From the NCBI RefSeq assembly GCF_001281315.1, contig NZ_CP012479.1, positions 1,116,001-1,180,000 of the forward strand: a stretch of 64,000 nt of DNA, given 5' to 3'. Origin of the DNA: Arthrobacter sp. ERGS1:01 (lineage in GTDB: Bacteria; Actinomycetota; Actinomycetes; Actinomycetales; Micrococcaceae). How positions within the stretch are numbered: position 1 is the stretch's first letter; each line of letters starts with the position of its first letter. Below are positions 9,084 to 17,056 of the stretch, piece after piece. The translations under genes and the position numbers were made by a program. The notes under the pieces were generated by a model. The model worked only from the letters and a program-made list of their open reading frames with translations, was not told the origin of the DNA and made no database searches.

Positions 9084-9528
9084 TGACGGTGATCCACTCG
9101 CCGTCGATCGCGGCGGCAAAGCGCGGCAGCGCCATCTTGGCCGGCCCGGAGATCACGGTGCCGTCGGCGCCCTTGAAGATGGAGCCGTGGCAGGGGCACT
9201 TGAAGTCGGTCCCGGAGGGGGCCACCTGGCAGCCCGCGTGGGTGCAGACGTCGCTGTACGCCAGGACGGTTTTTTCGTCAGGGCGGAAGATCACCAGGTT
9301 GACGCCGTTGCCGGACCCCGACGCAGTGGACCCCACGGGCACTTCGGAGAGCTTTCCGACGCGCACGGGCTTTCCCGTCGTGGCAATGGGCTGCGGCGTG
9401 GCACCCGTATCGGCGCCGGGCGCGGCGGCGGGCACGCAGCCGGCCAGGGCCAGGGCGCAGGCGCCGCCGGAAACGGCGGTGGTGGCGCGGAGGATGTTGC
9501 GGCGGGTCAGGGACGGCTCAAAGGTCAT
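9076..9528 (-). CDS. Rieske 2Fe-2S domain lipoprotein
   Basis: A 150-residue exported iron-sulfur protein. The N-terminus carries a twin-arginine-like signal (TRRNILRATTAV) ending in the lipobox LAGC, suggesting folded export and lipid anchoring. The cluster is bound by CTHAGC and CPCHGS, the two Cys-X-His pairs of the Rieske fold, about 16 residues apart. The ATG at 9528 (MTFEPSLTRRN) is chosen over 9549 because it places the twin Arg in the usual position. Its redox partner is unknown. It is likely co-transcribed with the overlapping acetyltransferase gene. Confidence 0.85.
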   Translation of the reverse strand: MTFEPSLTRRNILRATTAVSGGACALALAGCVPAAAPGADTGATPQPIATTGKPVRVGKLSEVPVGSTASGSGNGVNLVIFRPDEKTVLAYSDVCTHAGCQVAPSGTDFKCPCHGSIFKGADGTVISGPAKMALPRFAAAIDGEWITVSV

Positions 9529-9570
9529 GAGCCTATTCTTACCAGCCAAGGCTGGGTGAATGCCAAAAGC

Positions 9571-9615
9571 GCACGACGCCGGCCACGCACCTTGGGTGCG
9601 CGGCCGGCGTCGTGC
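9571..9615 (-). terminator. Terminator after the beta-oxidation operon
   Basis: A long hairpin (14-bp outer stem GCACGACGCCGGCC, one mismatch, then a further GC stem) sits 15 bases past the FadB stop. On the minus strand it is followed by GCTTTTGG, a short U tract. Confidence 0.75.
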
Positions 9616-9629
9616 GGTGGAACAGGAAA

Positions 9630-11771
9630 CTAGGCGGTGTGGAACTTGATGCCGTTGACCCGCTCGGAGGCGCCCACCCGGTCAAGGTATGGCGTGATTC
9701 CGCCCAGGTGCATGGGCCAGCCGGCGCCGAGGATCATGCACAGGTCGATGTCCTCGGGTCCGGCCACCACGCCCTCGCCGAGCATGAGGCCGATCTCCTC
9801 GGCCAACGCGTCCTGGGTGTTGCGCAGCAGTTCCTCGGCTGTGGAGGGCGCATTGCCAAAGGACAACAGGGCCAGGGTGTCGGCCGGAATCGAAACGGAG
9901 CCGTCCGCGGCCTTTTCCCACAAGCTCTCCTTGCCGCCGTCAATGAGCGCCTGCTGGTTGGCCGAAACATGGAACCGCTCGCCAAACGCGTCATGCAGTG
10001 ACTCAGTGACATGCTGCGCCACCGGGATGCCCACCATGGCCAGCAGGTTGAACGGCGTCATGGGCAGGCCCAGAGGGCGCAGTGCGTTGTCCGCGACGTG
10101 GGCGTCGGTGCCGTTGTCGAAGGCCGCGGAGACCTCGGCCATCATGCGCAGCAGCACCCGGTTCACCACAAAGGCGGCCGCGTCCTTGACCAGCACCGCC
10201 GTCTTGCGCAACGCCTTCGCCGTGGCGAAAGCGGTGGCGACGGCGGCGTCGTCGGTCCTGGGGGCCCGCACGATCTCCAGCAGCGGCATGAGCGCCACCG
10301 GGTTGAAGAAGTGGAAGCCCACGAGGCGCTCGGGGTGCAGCAGGCCCTCGGCCATGGCAGTCACGGACAGGGACGATGTGTTGGTGGCGAGGATGCAGTC
10401 GGCGGAGACAATGGCCTCGACCTCGGCAAACACCTGCTTCTTGACGTTGAGTTCCTCGAACACGGCCTCGATGACGAAGTCGGCGTCCGCGAACGCCTCC
10501 TTGGACACGGAACCGGTCACGAGCGCCTTGGTGCGGTTGGCGGCATCCTGGCTGATCCGCCCCTTGGCGAGCAGCTTGTCCACCTCCGCGTGCACATGGC
10601 CCACGCCGGCCTCCACCCGGGCCGCGTCGATGTCGGTCATGACCACGGGGACCTTGAGCCGCTGCGCAAAGAGCAGCGCAAACTGCCCGGCCATGAGCCC
10701 GGCGCCCACCACGCCCACCTTGGTGACGGGGCGGGCCAAACCGGCATCCGGGGCGCCGGCGGGGCGTTTGCCGCGCTTTTGCACCAGGTCCAGGAACGCA
10801 TAGACGGTGTCGCGGAACTGCGGCGTCTGCATCAAATCCGCCAGCGCCTCGTTCTCCGCGGCGAAGGATTCCGCCTTCGTGAAGTGCTTGCCCTTTTCCA
10901 GCAGCTCGATCACGCGGGCCGGCGCGGGGGCCGCGTTGGAGGTCTTGGCCTCCACGAACGCTTTGGCACGTTCGACGGCGGCATCCCAGGCTGCGCTGTT
11001 TTCCTCGCTGAGCGGCTCGGCCACGGCGTTCGGGCGGGGGACGGCCTCGGCGCCGGCCAGCACCCGGGCGGCCCAGTTCAGCGACTGTTCGAGGAAGTCC
11101 GCCGGCTCGAAGAGCGCGTCGGCGATGCCCAGCTTGTAGGCCGCGGGGCCGCTGAGCGTGCGGTTGTTGCTCAGCGCATTTTCAAGCATGACGGTGACGG
11201 CGTTGGCCGGGCCGATCAGCCGGGGGAGCAGGTACACCCCGCCCCAGCCGGGCACCAGGCCCAGGAAGGCCTCGGGCAGGCCCAGCGCCCCGGCACCGGT
11301 GGAGACGGTGCGGTAGTTCGCGTTCAACGCGATCTCCAGACCGCCGCCCAGGGCCAGGCCGTTGATGAAGACAAAGCTGGGGACGCCCAGCTCGTTGAGG
11401 GTGGAGTAGACGTCGTGGCCCAGCTGTGCCATTTGGTGCCCGGCCTCGCGGTCCTTGAGCCCCTTGACGGCGGAAAGGTCGGCGCCGGCGGCCAGGAAGA
11501 ACGGTTTGCCGGTCACGCCGACGCCGGCAATCTCGCCGCGGGCGGCCCGTTCGCGCTGGGCTTCCAGGACCGTGCCCAGCTCGATCAGCGTGGTGGGGCC
11601 CAGCGTGCTGGGCCGGCGGTGGTCGAGGCCGTTGTCGAGGGTGATGAGGGCGAAAGTGCCTGCGCTCGGGGCTCCGCCGACGCCGGGCAGTGGAACGTCC
11701 TGGACGTAGGAGTGCGTCACCACCTCATCCGGGAACAGTTCGGCCAGCTGGTGGAAGTCGTTGGCGCTCAT
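9630..11771 (-). CDS. fadB: FadB-like enoyl-CoA hydratase / 3-hydroxyacyl-CoA dehydrogenase
   Basis: A 713-residue bifunctional beta-oxidation enzyme that hydrates trans-2-enoyl-CoA and oxidises L-3-hydroxyacyl-CoA with NAD+. The N-terminal crotonase domain shows FINGLALGGGLEIALNANYR (oxyanion-hole region) and ALGLPEAFLGLVPGWGG. The C-terminal dehydrogenase begins near residue 350 with the Rossmann motif VGVVGAGLMAGQFA and contains NTSSLSVT and VGFHFFNPV with the catalytic His. The ATG at 11771 overlaps the thiolase stop as ATGA, so the two genes are translationally coupled. A longer frame to 11846 is not used. Length matches the actinobacterial FadB/FadJ class. Confidence 0.92.
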   Translation of the reverse strand: MSANDFHQLAELFPDEVVTHSYVQDVPLPGVGGAPSAGTFALITLDNGLDHRRPSTLGPTTLIELGTVLEAQRERAARGEIAGVGVTGKPFFLAAGADLSAVKGLKDREAGHQMAQLGHDVYSTLNELGVPSFVFINGLALGGGLEIALNANYRTVSTGAGALGLPEAFLGLVPGWGGVYLLPRLIGPANAVTVMLENALSNNRTLSGPAAYKLGIADALFEPADFLEQSLNWAARVLAGAEAVPRPNAVAEPLSEENSAAWDAAVERAKAFVEAKTSNAAPAPARVIELLEKGKHFTKAESFAAENEALADLMQTPQFRDTVYAFLDLVQKRGKRPAGAPDAGLARPVTKVGVVGAGLMAGQFALLFAQRLKVPVVMTDIDAARVEAGVGHVHAEVDKLLAKGRISQDAANRTKALVTGSVSKEAFADADFVIEAVFEELNVKKQVFAEVEAIVSADCILATNTSSLSVTAMAEGLLHPERLVGFHFFNPVALMPLLEIVRAPRTDDAAVATAFATAKALRKTAVLVKDAAAFVVNRVLLRMMAEVSAAFDNGTDAHVADNALRPLGLPMTPFNLLAMVGIPVAQHVTESLHDAFGERFHVSANQQALIDGGKESLWEKAADGSVSIPADTLALLSFGNAPSTAEELLRNTQDALAEEIGLMLGEGVVAGPEDIDLCMILGAGWPMHLGGITPYLDRVGASERVNGIKFHTA

Positions 11772-12988
11772 GCGGCGCTCCCTTCGGTGGTTGTGAAGTG
11801 CGGGTTTTCCCAGATGACGGTGGCGCCCATGCCCAGGCCGATGCACATGGTGGTGATGCCGTACCGCACGGAGGGGTCCTCCTCGAATTGGCGGGCCAGC
11901 TGGTTCATGAGCCGCACCCCGGAGGAGGCCAGGGGGTGGCCCACGGCGATGGCGCCGCCGTAGCGGTTGACGCGGGGGTCGTCGTCGGCGATCCCAAAGT
12001 GGTCAAGGAAGCTCAGCACCTGGACGGCGAAGGCCTCGTTGATTTCAAACAGGCCGATGTCCTCGATCGTGAGCCCGGCCAGGCGCAGCGCCTTCTCGGT
12101 GGCGGGCACCGGGCCGATGCCCATGACCTCGGGTTCGACGCCGGCAAATGCGTAGGTGACCAGGCGCATCTTCACGGGCAGGCCCAGTTCGGCGGCGGCG
12201 TCGGCGGAGGCCAGCAGTGCCGCGGTGGCACCGTCGTTCAGGCCCGCCGCATTGCCGGCGGTCACGCGGCCGTGGGCACGGAACGGGGTGCGCAGGGCTG
12301 CAAGGTCGTCAAGGGTGGTGCCGGGCCGGGGCGGTTCGTCCACGGTGTTGACGGTCCAGCCGGCGCCGGGCTTGAGCGTGGCCACGGGCACCAGGTCGGG
12401 CTGGATTTGTTCCCTGGCGTAGGCGGCGGCGAGCTTGTTTTGGCTGGCGACGGCGTAGGCGTCGGTGCGTTCCTTGGTGATGGCCGGGAAGCGATCGTGC
12501 AGGTTTTCGGCCGTGTTGCCCATGTTCAGGGCGGCCGGGTCCACGATGCGTTCGCTCATGAACCGCGGGTTCGGGTCGGCGCCTGCGCCCATGGGGTGGT
12601 GGCCCATATGCTCCACGCCGCCGGCGATGACCACGTCGTACGCGCCAAAGCCGATGCCGGAGGCCGTGGTGGTGACTGCCGTCATGGCTCCGGCGCACAT
12701 CCTGTCAATGGCGAAGCCGGGGACGGACTGCGGCAGCCCGGCCAAAAGGGCGGCCGTGCGCCCGATCGTCAGGCCCTGGTCGCCGGTTTGGGTGGTCGCG
12801 GCGATGGCGACGTCGTCGATCCGGGCGGCGGGGAGCTGCGGGTTGCGGCGCATGAGCTCGCGGATGCACTTGACCACCAGGTCGTCGGCGCGGGTGGAGG
12901 CGTAGATGCCCTTCTCCCCGGCCCGTCCAAAGGGTGTGCGGACGCCGTCAACAAACACGACGTCCCTGATCTGCCGATTCTGGCTCAC
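11768..12988 (-). CDS. fadA: Acetyl-CoA acetyltransferase (thiolase)
   Basis: A 406-residue type II thiolase that cleaves 3-ketoacyl-CoA in the last beta-oxidation step. The nucleophilic Cys98 lies in DRMCAGAMTA. The C-terminal active-site pieces are NEAFAVQVL, GGAIAVGHPLASSG (His) and TTMCIGLGMGAT (second Cys). The GTG at 12988 has AAGGAG six bases upstream; the ATG at 13033 does not. It forms a two-gene operon with the FadB-like gene. A 16-base palindrome at 13065-13080, 77 bases before the start codon, is a likely repressor site. Confidence 0.92.
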   Translation of the reverse strand: MSQNRQIRDVVFVDGVRTPFGRAGEKGIYASTRADDLVVKCIRELMRRNPQLPAARIDDVAIAATTQTGDQGLTIGRTAALLAGLPQSVPGFAIDRMCAGAMTAVTTTASGIGFGAYDVVIAGGVEHMGHHPMGAGADPNPRFMSERIVDPAALNMGNTAENLHDRFPAITKERTDAYAVASQNKLAAAYAREQIQPDLVPVATLKPGAGWTVNTVDEPPRPGTTLDDLAALRTPFRAHGRVTAGNAAGLNDGATAALLASADAAAELGLPVKMRLVTYAFAGVEPEVMGIGPVPATEKALRLAGLTIEDIGLFEINEAFAVQVLSFLDHFGIADDDPRVNRYGGAIAVGHPLASSGVRLMNQLARQFEEDPSVRYGITTMCIGLGMGATVIWENPHFTTTEGSAA

Positions 12989-13064
12989 GTGTGGCTCCTT
13001 GAGTGCAAACAACAAAAAGGGTCGTTCCCGCATCCAAGCACGGGACGACTGTGTCGTGCATCAT

Positions 13065-13080
13065 GTTACTCGTGAGTAAC
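13065..13080. promoter_or_regulatory. Candidate TetR-type operator upstream of the thiolase-FadB operon
   Basis: GTTACTCGTGAGTAAC is a palindrome with perfect 7-base arms and a 2-base centre. It lies 77 bases upstream of the GTG start of the thiolase gene. Size and symmetry fit a TetR-family dimer site; fatty-acid degradation genes in actinobacteria are often controlled by such repressors. No regulator gene is adjacent, so the protein involved is unknown. Confidence 0.55.
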
Positions 13081-13134
13081 TAAAGAGTTCAAGGCCACAC
13101 GCCGCAGCGCCCCGCGCCGCAGGTAGCCGGCGGC

Positions 13135-14544
13135 TTACGCCCCGTCGTCGCCCTTGGGCGCCCGCGGCTCCTTGGGCGGCAGCGGCTCGGGATGCGCCAT
13201 GGCCTCGGTCAACAGGGCCGCCGTCATCTCGATCTGCCAGGGGCGGGCGCCGAGCCCGGCCAGGGCGTCGGCCACGGTCTCCTCCGTGATGGGCGACGGC
13301 GGCCGCCAGCAGATCCGCCGCAGGAAGTCGGGGGTGAGGATGTTCTCGGCCGGGATGTTCACGTCCTCGGCGAGCTGCGCCAGCCGCGGCCGCACCGTGG
13401 CGAGGCGGGCGGCGGCCTCGGGGTCGCGATCGGCCCAAATGCGCGGGGGCGGCGGGGCGTTGTTGGCCACCTGCAACGGCGGCAGGTCGGTGCTGTTCTT
13501 GGCGGTCTGCAGCGCATGGAGCCACTTGGGGGCGTCGCGTTTGGCGGCCCGGCCGTGGAATCCGGACAGGCCCAACAGGGCCGGAACCGTGGTGGGCATG
13601 GCTTTTGCCGCGGCGATGATGGCCGAGTCCGGGATCAGCCGGCTCGGGGCAATGTCGCGGTGCTGGGCCAGCTTGTCCCGCGTGTGCCAAAGTTCACGGA
13701 CGGCTGCCAGCTGCACGCGGTTGCGGATCGCGTGGGAGCCGGAGGTACGCCGCCACGGGTCCACCCGGGGTGCGGGCACGCCGGAATCGACCAGGTGAGC
13801 GAATTCCTGGGCGGCGTAGTCGAGCTTCCCGTCGGCGGCGAGCAGGGCCACGAGCTCCTCTTCCAGCTCGGCCAGCACCTCCACGTCCAGGGCGGCGTAG
13901 CGCAGCCACGGTTCGGGCAGCGGCCGGCGGGACCAGTCGGCCGCCGAATGCTCCTTGGCCAGGTGGTAGCCCAGCAGCGATTCGACGACGGCGCCCAGGC
14001 CCACGCGCGGAAGCCCGGCGAGGCGGGCGGCAAGTTCGGTGTCAAAGAGTTTATCCGGCCACATGCCCACCTCGGCCAGGCAGGGTAGGTCCTGGCTGGC
14101 GGCGTGCAGGATCCATTCCACCCCGCGCAGGGCCTCGTCGATGATCTTCAGGTCCTCGAACGCCTCGGGGTCGATCAGCCAGGTGCCGGCGCCTTCGCGG
14201 CGGATCTGCACCAGGAAGGCGCGCTGGCCGTAGCGGAAGCCGGAGGCCCGTTCGGTGTCCACGCCGGCGGGTCCGTGGCCGGCGGCCAGGGCCGCGGCGC
14301 AGCGCTTGAGTGCGGGTTCGGTGGTGATGACGTCGGGGATGCCTTCGCGCGGCATGTCCAGTTCCACGAGCGTCGGCAGGTCCTCGAGGTCCACGCGGAC
14401 GCCGTCGATGACCACGTGGGTCAGGGGGGAGTCGTCGAGGGTGGTGATGAGGGCTGCGGCGCCCTTGGCTTGGCCGGGAATTTTCAAATCGGTGGACTTT
14501 TTACTGCGTGCGCGGCTGTGTGCGGTGGTTTCTGGCGTGGTCAT
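13135..14544 (-). CDS. rnd: Ribonuclease D-like 3'-5' exonuclease with HRDC domain
   Basis: A 469-residue DEDD-family exoribonuclease that trims tRNA and other stable RNA 3' ends. The DEDD core begins with GVDTERASGFRYGQRAFLVQIRR (metal-binding Asp and Glu) and continues through ILHAASQDLPCL, DTELAARLAGLPRVGL and the last motif RYAALDVEVLAEL (Y and D). A C-terminal HRDC region follows (LAAVRELWHTRDKLAQHRDIAPSRLIPD). The first 70 or so residues are longer than in the enterobacterial enzyme, as usual in actinobacteria. It lies next to the DUF3000 gene, a pairing I regard as common in this phylum. Confidence 0.88.
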   Translation of the reverse strand: MTTPETTAHSRARSKKSTDLKIPGQAKGAAALITTLDDSPLTHVVIDGVRVDLEDLPTLVELDMPREGIPDVITTEPALKRCAAALAAGHGPAGVDTERASGFRYGQRAFLVQIRREGAGTWLIDPEAFEDLKIIDEALRGVEWILHAASQDLPCLAEVGMWPDKLFDTELAARLAGLPRVGLGAVVESLLGYHLAKEHSAADWSRRPLPEPWLRYAALDVEVLAELEEELVALLAADGKLDYAAQEFAHLVDSGVPAPRVDPWRRTSGSHAIRNRVQLAAVRELWHTRDKLAQHRDIAPSRLIPDSAIIAAAKAMPTTVPALLGLSGFHGRAAKRDAPKWLHALQTAKNSTDLPPLQVANNAPPPPRIWADRDPEAAARLATVRPRLAQLAEDVNIPAENILTPDFLRRICWRPPSPITEETVADALAGLGARPWQIEMTAALLTEAMAHPEPLPPKEPRAPKGDDGA

Positions 14545-14609
14545 GATGCCTCCAGTCTAGCGAACCGGCCCCGGTTGGCGTCGACCACGCGTCGGGGGTC
14601 CGGCGGGAG

Positions 14610-15185
14610 TCAGGGCTGGCGGCGGCGCTGGGGCAGCAGCGTCACGCCGTCGGGCACCGGCGGCAGCCCGGCAAAGGTGCACACCATCTGCGACCATGCC
14701 TCAAGATGGGCCTGGACGGAGGGTCCCACGGGTGTCCAGGACGCCCGCAACTCAATGTCGACGGCGTCCGGGCGGGCGGCCAGGGTTCCGTAACTTTCGG
14801 ACAGGATTCGGGTGGCCGTGCCGCCCGCGGAGCGGTGCTCGGCGCCGTGCTCATCCAGGGCCTCCACAAGCCACGCCCACGCCACATTGCCCAGCAGGGC
14901 GTCGTTGCCGATGTCCGGTTCCAGCTGGGCCCGGATGTAAGTGACGATCCGGAAGGTGCCCTCCCACAGGGAGGAGCCGTCGGGGTCGTGGAGCAGGATG
15001 AAGCGTCCGGTGGCCTGTTCCTCGCCGTCGAGAATCACCTCGGCGCCCAGGGCGGCCCCGTACGGGGCCAGCCTGGTCGGTGCCGGGATCTCCTCAAGCT
15101 TCAATTCGGTCCGTTTTTGCGCGGCACGAAGCGAGGCAAGGGCGGCCTGGAAGTCAGCTGGAAGCTGCGGTTGTGAGCTCACCAT
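14610..15185 (-). CDS. DUF3000 family protein
   Basis: A 191-residue soluble protein matching the actinobacterial DUF3000 family. Recognisable parts are LPADFQAALASLRAAQKRTELKLEEIPAP at the N-terminus, LHDPDGSSLWEGTFRIVTYIRAQLEPDIG in the middle and ELRASWTPVG near the end. No catalytic motif or membrane segment is visible and the function is unknown. It lies 65 bases upstream of rnd on the same strand and is probably co-transcribed with it, hinting at an RNA-related role, which is inference only. Confidence 0.82.
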   Translation of the reverse strand: MVSSQPQLPADFQAALASLRAAQKRTELKLEEIPAPTRLAPYGAALGAEVILDGEEQATGRFILLHDPDGSSLWEGTFRIVTYIRAQLEPDIGNDALLGNVAWAWLVEALDEHGAEHRSAGGTATRILSESYGTLAARPDAVDIELRASWTPVGPSVQAHLEAWSQMVCTFAGLPPVPDGVTLLPQRRRQP

Positions 15186-15235
15186 CGCAGATTATGGGGT
15201 GTACGCCACATTCCGCCGCAGGCGCGCCGCGCCGC

Positions 15236-16309
15236 TCAGGCGCCGAGTTCGGCCCGGATCGCGGCGACAAAAGCGTCGATGTCCGCCTCCGTCGTGTCGA
15301 AGGAACACATCCAGCGCACCTCGCGGGCGGCCTCGTTCCAATCGTAGAAGCGGAACACGGTGCGCAGCCGGTCGGCCACCCCCTCGGGGAGGATCGCGAA
15401 CACGCCGTTGGACTCGGTGGGCTGGGTGGCCCGGACGCCGGGAATTTCGTCGACGGCGGCACGCAGTTTCGCGGCCATGGCGTTGGCGTGGCCGGCGGAC
15501 TTGAGCCACAGATCGTCCTCGAACATGGCCAGCAGCTGGGCGGAGATGAAGCGCATCTTGGAGGCCAGCTGCATGTTCATCTTGCGCAGGTAGATCAGGC
15601 CGTCGGCGGCCTCCGGGTTCAGCGCCACGATGGCTTCGCCGAACATGATCCCGTTCTTGGTGCCGCCAAAGGACAGCACGTCCACGCCGGCGTCGGAGGT
15701 GAATTCGCGCAGGGGCACGTTCAGGGATGCGGCGGCGTTGGCCAGCCGGGCACCGTCCATGTGGACCTTCATCCCGAGGGAGTGGGCGTGGTCGCAGATC
15801 GCCTTGACCTCGGCGGGCGTGTAGCAGGTGCCCAGCTCGGTGGTCTGGGTGATGGAGACGGCCAGCGGCTGGGCGCGGTGCTCGTCGCCAAAGCCCCAGG
15901 CTTCCTTGTCGATCAGCTCCGGGGTCAGTTTGCCGTCGGTGGTCGGCACGGACAGCAGCTTCATGCCGCCCACGCGTTCCGGCGCGCCGTTTTCGTCGCA
16001 GTTGATGTGCGCCGTGGTGGCACAGACCACGGCGCCCCAGCGCGGCAACAGCGACATCAGGGCCGTGACGTTGGCGCCGGTGCCGTTGAACACGGGGAAA
16101 ACATCGACCTTCTTGCCGAACAGCTCGGACATGACCTCGTGCAGGCGGGCGGTGTAGGCGTCCTCGCCGTACGCCACCTGGTGGCCGTCGTTGGCGGCGG
16201 CCAGGGCTGCCAGCACCTCCGGGTGGACGCCGGAGTAGTTATCCGAGGCGAAGCTGCGCACGGCGGGGTCGTGCAGGCGTGCGGAGGTGGAAATCGTGTC
16301 AGTAGTCAC
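15236..16309 (-). CDS. ltaE: Low-specificity L-threonine aldolase
   Basis: A 357-residue PLP enzyme of the beta-eliminating lyase family, cleaving L-threonine or allo-threonine to glycine and acetaldehyde. It begins with SFASDNYSGVHPEVLAAL and continues with GTGANVTAL (cofactor phosphate). Also present are HMDGARLANA (Asp contacting the pyridine nitrogen) and LSFGGTKNGIMFGEA, whose Lys should form the Schiff base. It lies 11 bases from the SDR gene upstream and is probably co-transcribed with it. Family assignment is firm; true substrate preference among hydroxy amino acids is not visible. Confidence 0.88.
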   Translation of the reverse strand: MTTDTISTSARLHDPAVRSFASDNYSGVHPEVLAALAAANDGHQVAYGEDAYTARLHEVMSELFGKKVDVFPVFNGTGANVTALMSLLPRWGAVVCATTAHINCDENGAPERVGGMKLLSVPTTDGKLTPELIDKEAWGFGDEHRAQPLAVSITQTTELGTCYTPAEVKAICDHAHSLGMKVHMDGARLANAAASLNVPLREFTSDAGVDVLSFGGTKNGIMFGEAIVALNPEAADGLIYLRKMNMQLASKMRFISAQLLAMFEDDLWLKSAGHANAMAAKLRAAVDEIPGVRATQPTESNGVFAILPEGVADRLRTVFRFYDWNEAAREVRWMCSFDTTEADIDAFVAAIRAELGA

Positions 16310-16320
16310 TGCAAAACCTT

Positions 16321-17037
16321 CTAGGAGAGTACGATTCGCGAGCCGTTGAGGGCACTCGCGGGAGTGGAAAAGAGCCCCACCACAGTGTGCCCCAAATCGG
16401 CGACATCGGTGAAACCCGGAAAGGAGCGTTCGGGGGACGCGGCACGCATGGCCGGATCTACCAGGGCCTTCACCGCGAGCACGACGGCGGCTGGCCCGGT
16501 TTCGCCACCGGCTGCAGATGCCAGCCCCGCGGCGATGGCCTGGACCCAGGCCTCCGCGGCGGCCTTGACGGCAACGTAGTTGGCGTTGCCGGGGGTCGGG
16601 GCTGACACGGCCGTCGAGGAGACGATCGCGAGCCGCCCGGCGGGAGAGGCGGCAATGTCGGCATAAAACGCCCGGCTGGTGTTGCGCAGGGTGGTCAGCA
16701 CCGAAGTGTGCAGGAAGTCCCAGTCGGCGTCCGACTGTGCTGCCAGGTCCTTGCCGCCGCGCCAGCCGCCCACCAGGTGGATGAGGCCGTCAACGGGGCC
16801 AAAGTCGCGGTGCACGGAGTCCGCCAAGGCGGCGACGGCGTCGGGATCGGCGAGGTCGCACACCAGGGGGGTTGCCCCGGTGGGCGCCGCCGCGGCCTGG
16901 ATCCGGCCGGCGTCGGAGCCCACGGTGAGCACGCGCTGGCCGGCCTGCACCAGTGCGGCGGCCACGGCGACGCCGGCGGCACTGCTGCCGCCGGCTATCA
17001 GGACCAGGGGTGCGGAGGACAAGGAGGTGGAGGTCAT
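16321..17037 (-). CDS. SDR-family oxidoreductase
   Basis: A short-chain dehydrogenase of 238 residues (ATG 17037) or 241 (TTG 17046); both starts have a GGAG-type site, so the choice is open. The N-terminus has the nucleotide-binding motif LVLIAGGSSAAGVAVAAAL, an atypical form of TGxxxGxG. VDGLIHLVGGWRGG replaces the usual NNAG. The Ser of IVSSTAVSAP and NYVAVKAAAEAWV supply the Ser-Tyr-Lys triad. The substrate is unknown. It is tightly linked to ltaE. Confidence 0.82.
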   Translation of the reverse strand: MTSTSLSSAPLVLIAGGSSAAGVAVAAALVQAGQRVLTVGSDAGRIQAAAAPTGATPLVCDLADPDAVAALADSVHRDFGPVDGLIHLVGGWRGGKDLAAQSDADWDFLHTSVLTTLRNTSRAFYADIAASPAGRLAIVSSTAVSAPTPGNANYVAVKAAAEAWVQAIAAGLASAAGGETGPAAVVLAVKALVDPAMRAASPERSFPGFTDVADLGHTVVGLFSTPASALNGSRIVLS

Positions 17038-17056
17038 GGACTCCAAGGTACTCCTC

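Noticed and set aside
10011..11963. 650-codon open frame opposite the FadB-like gene
   Set aside because: A composition artefact; both crotonase and dehydrogenase motifs are on the minus strand.
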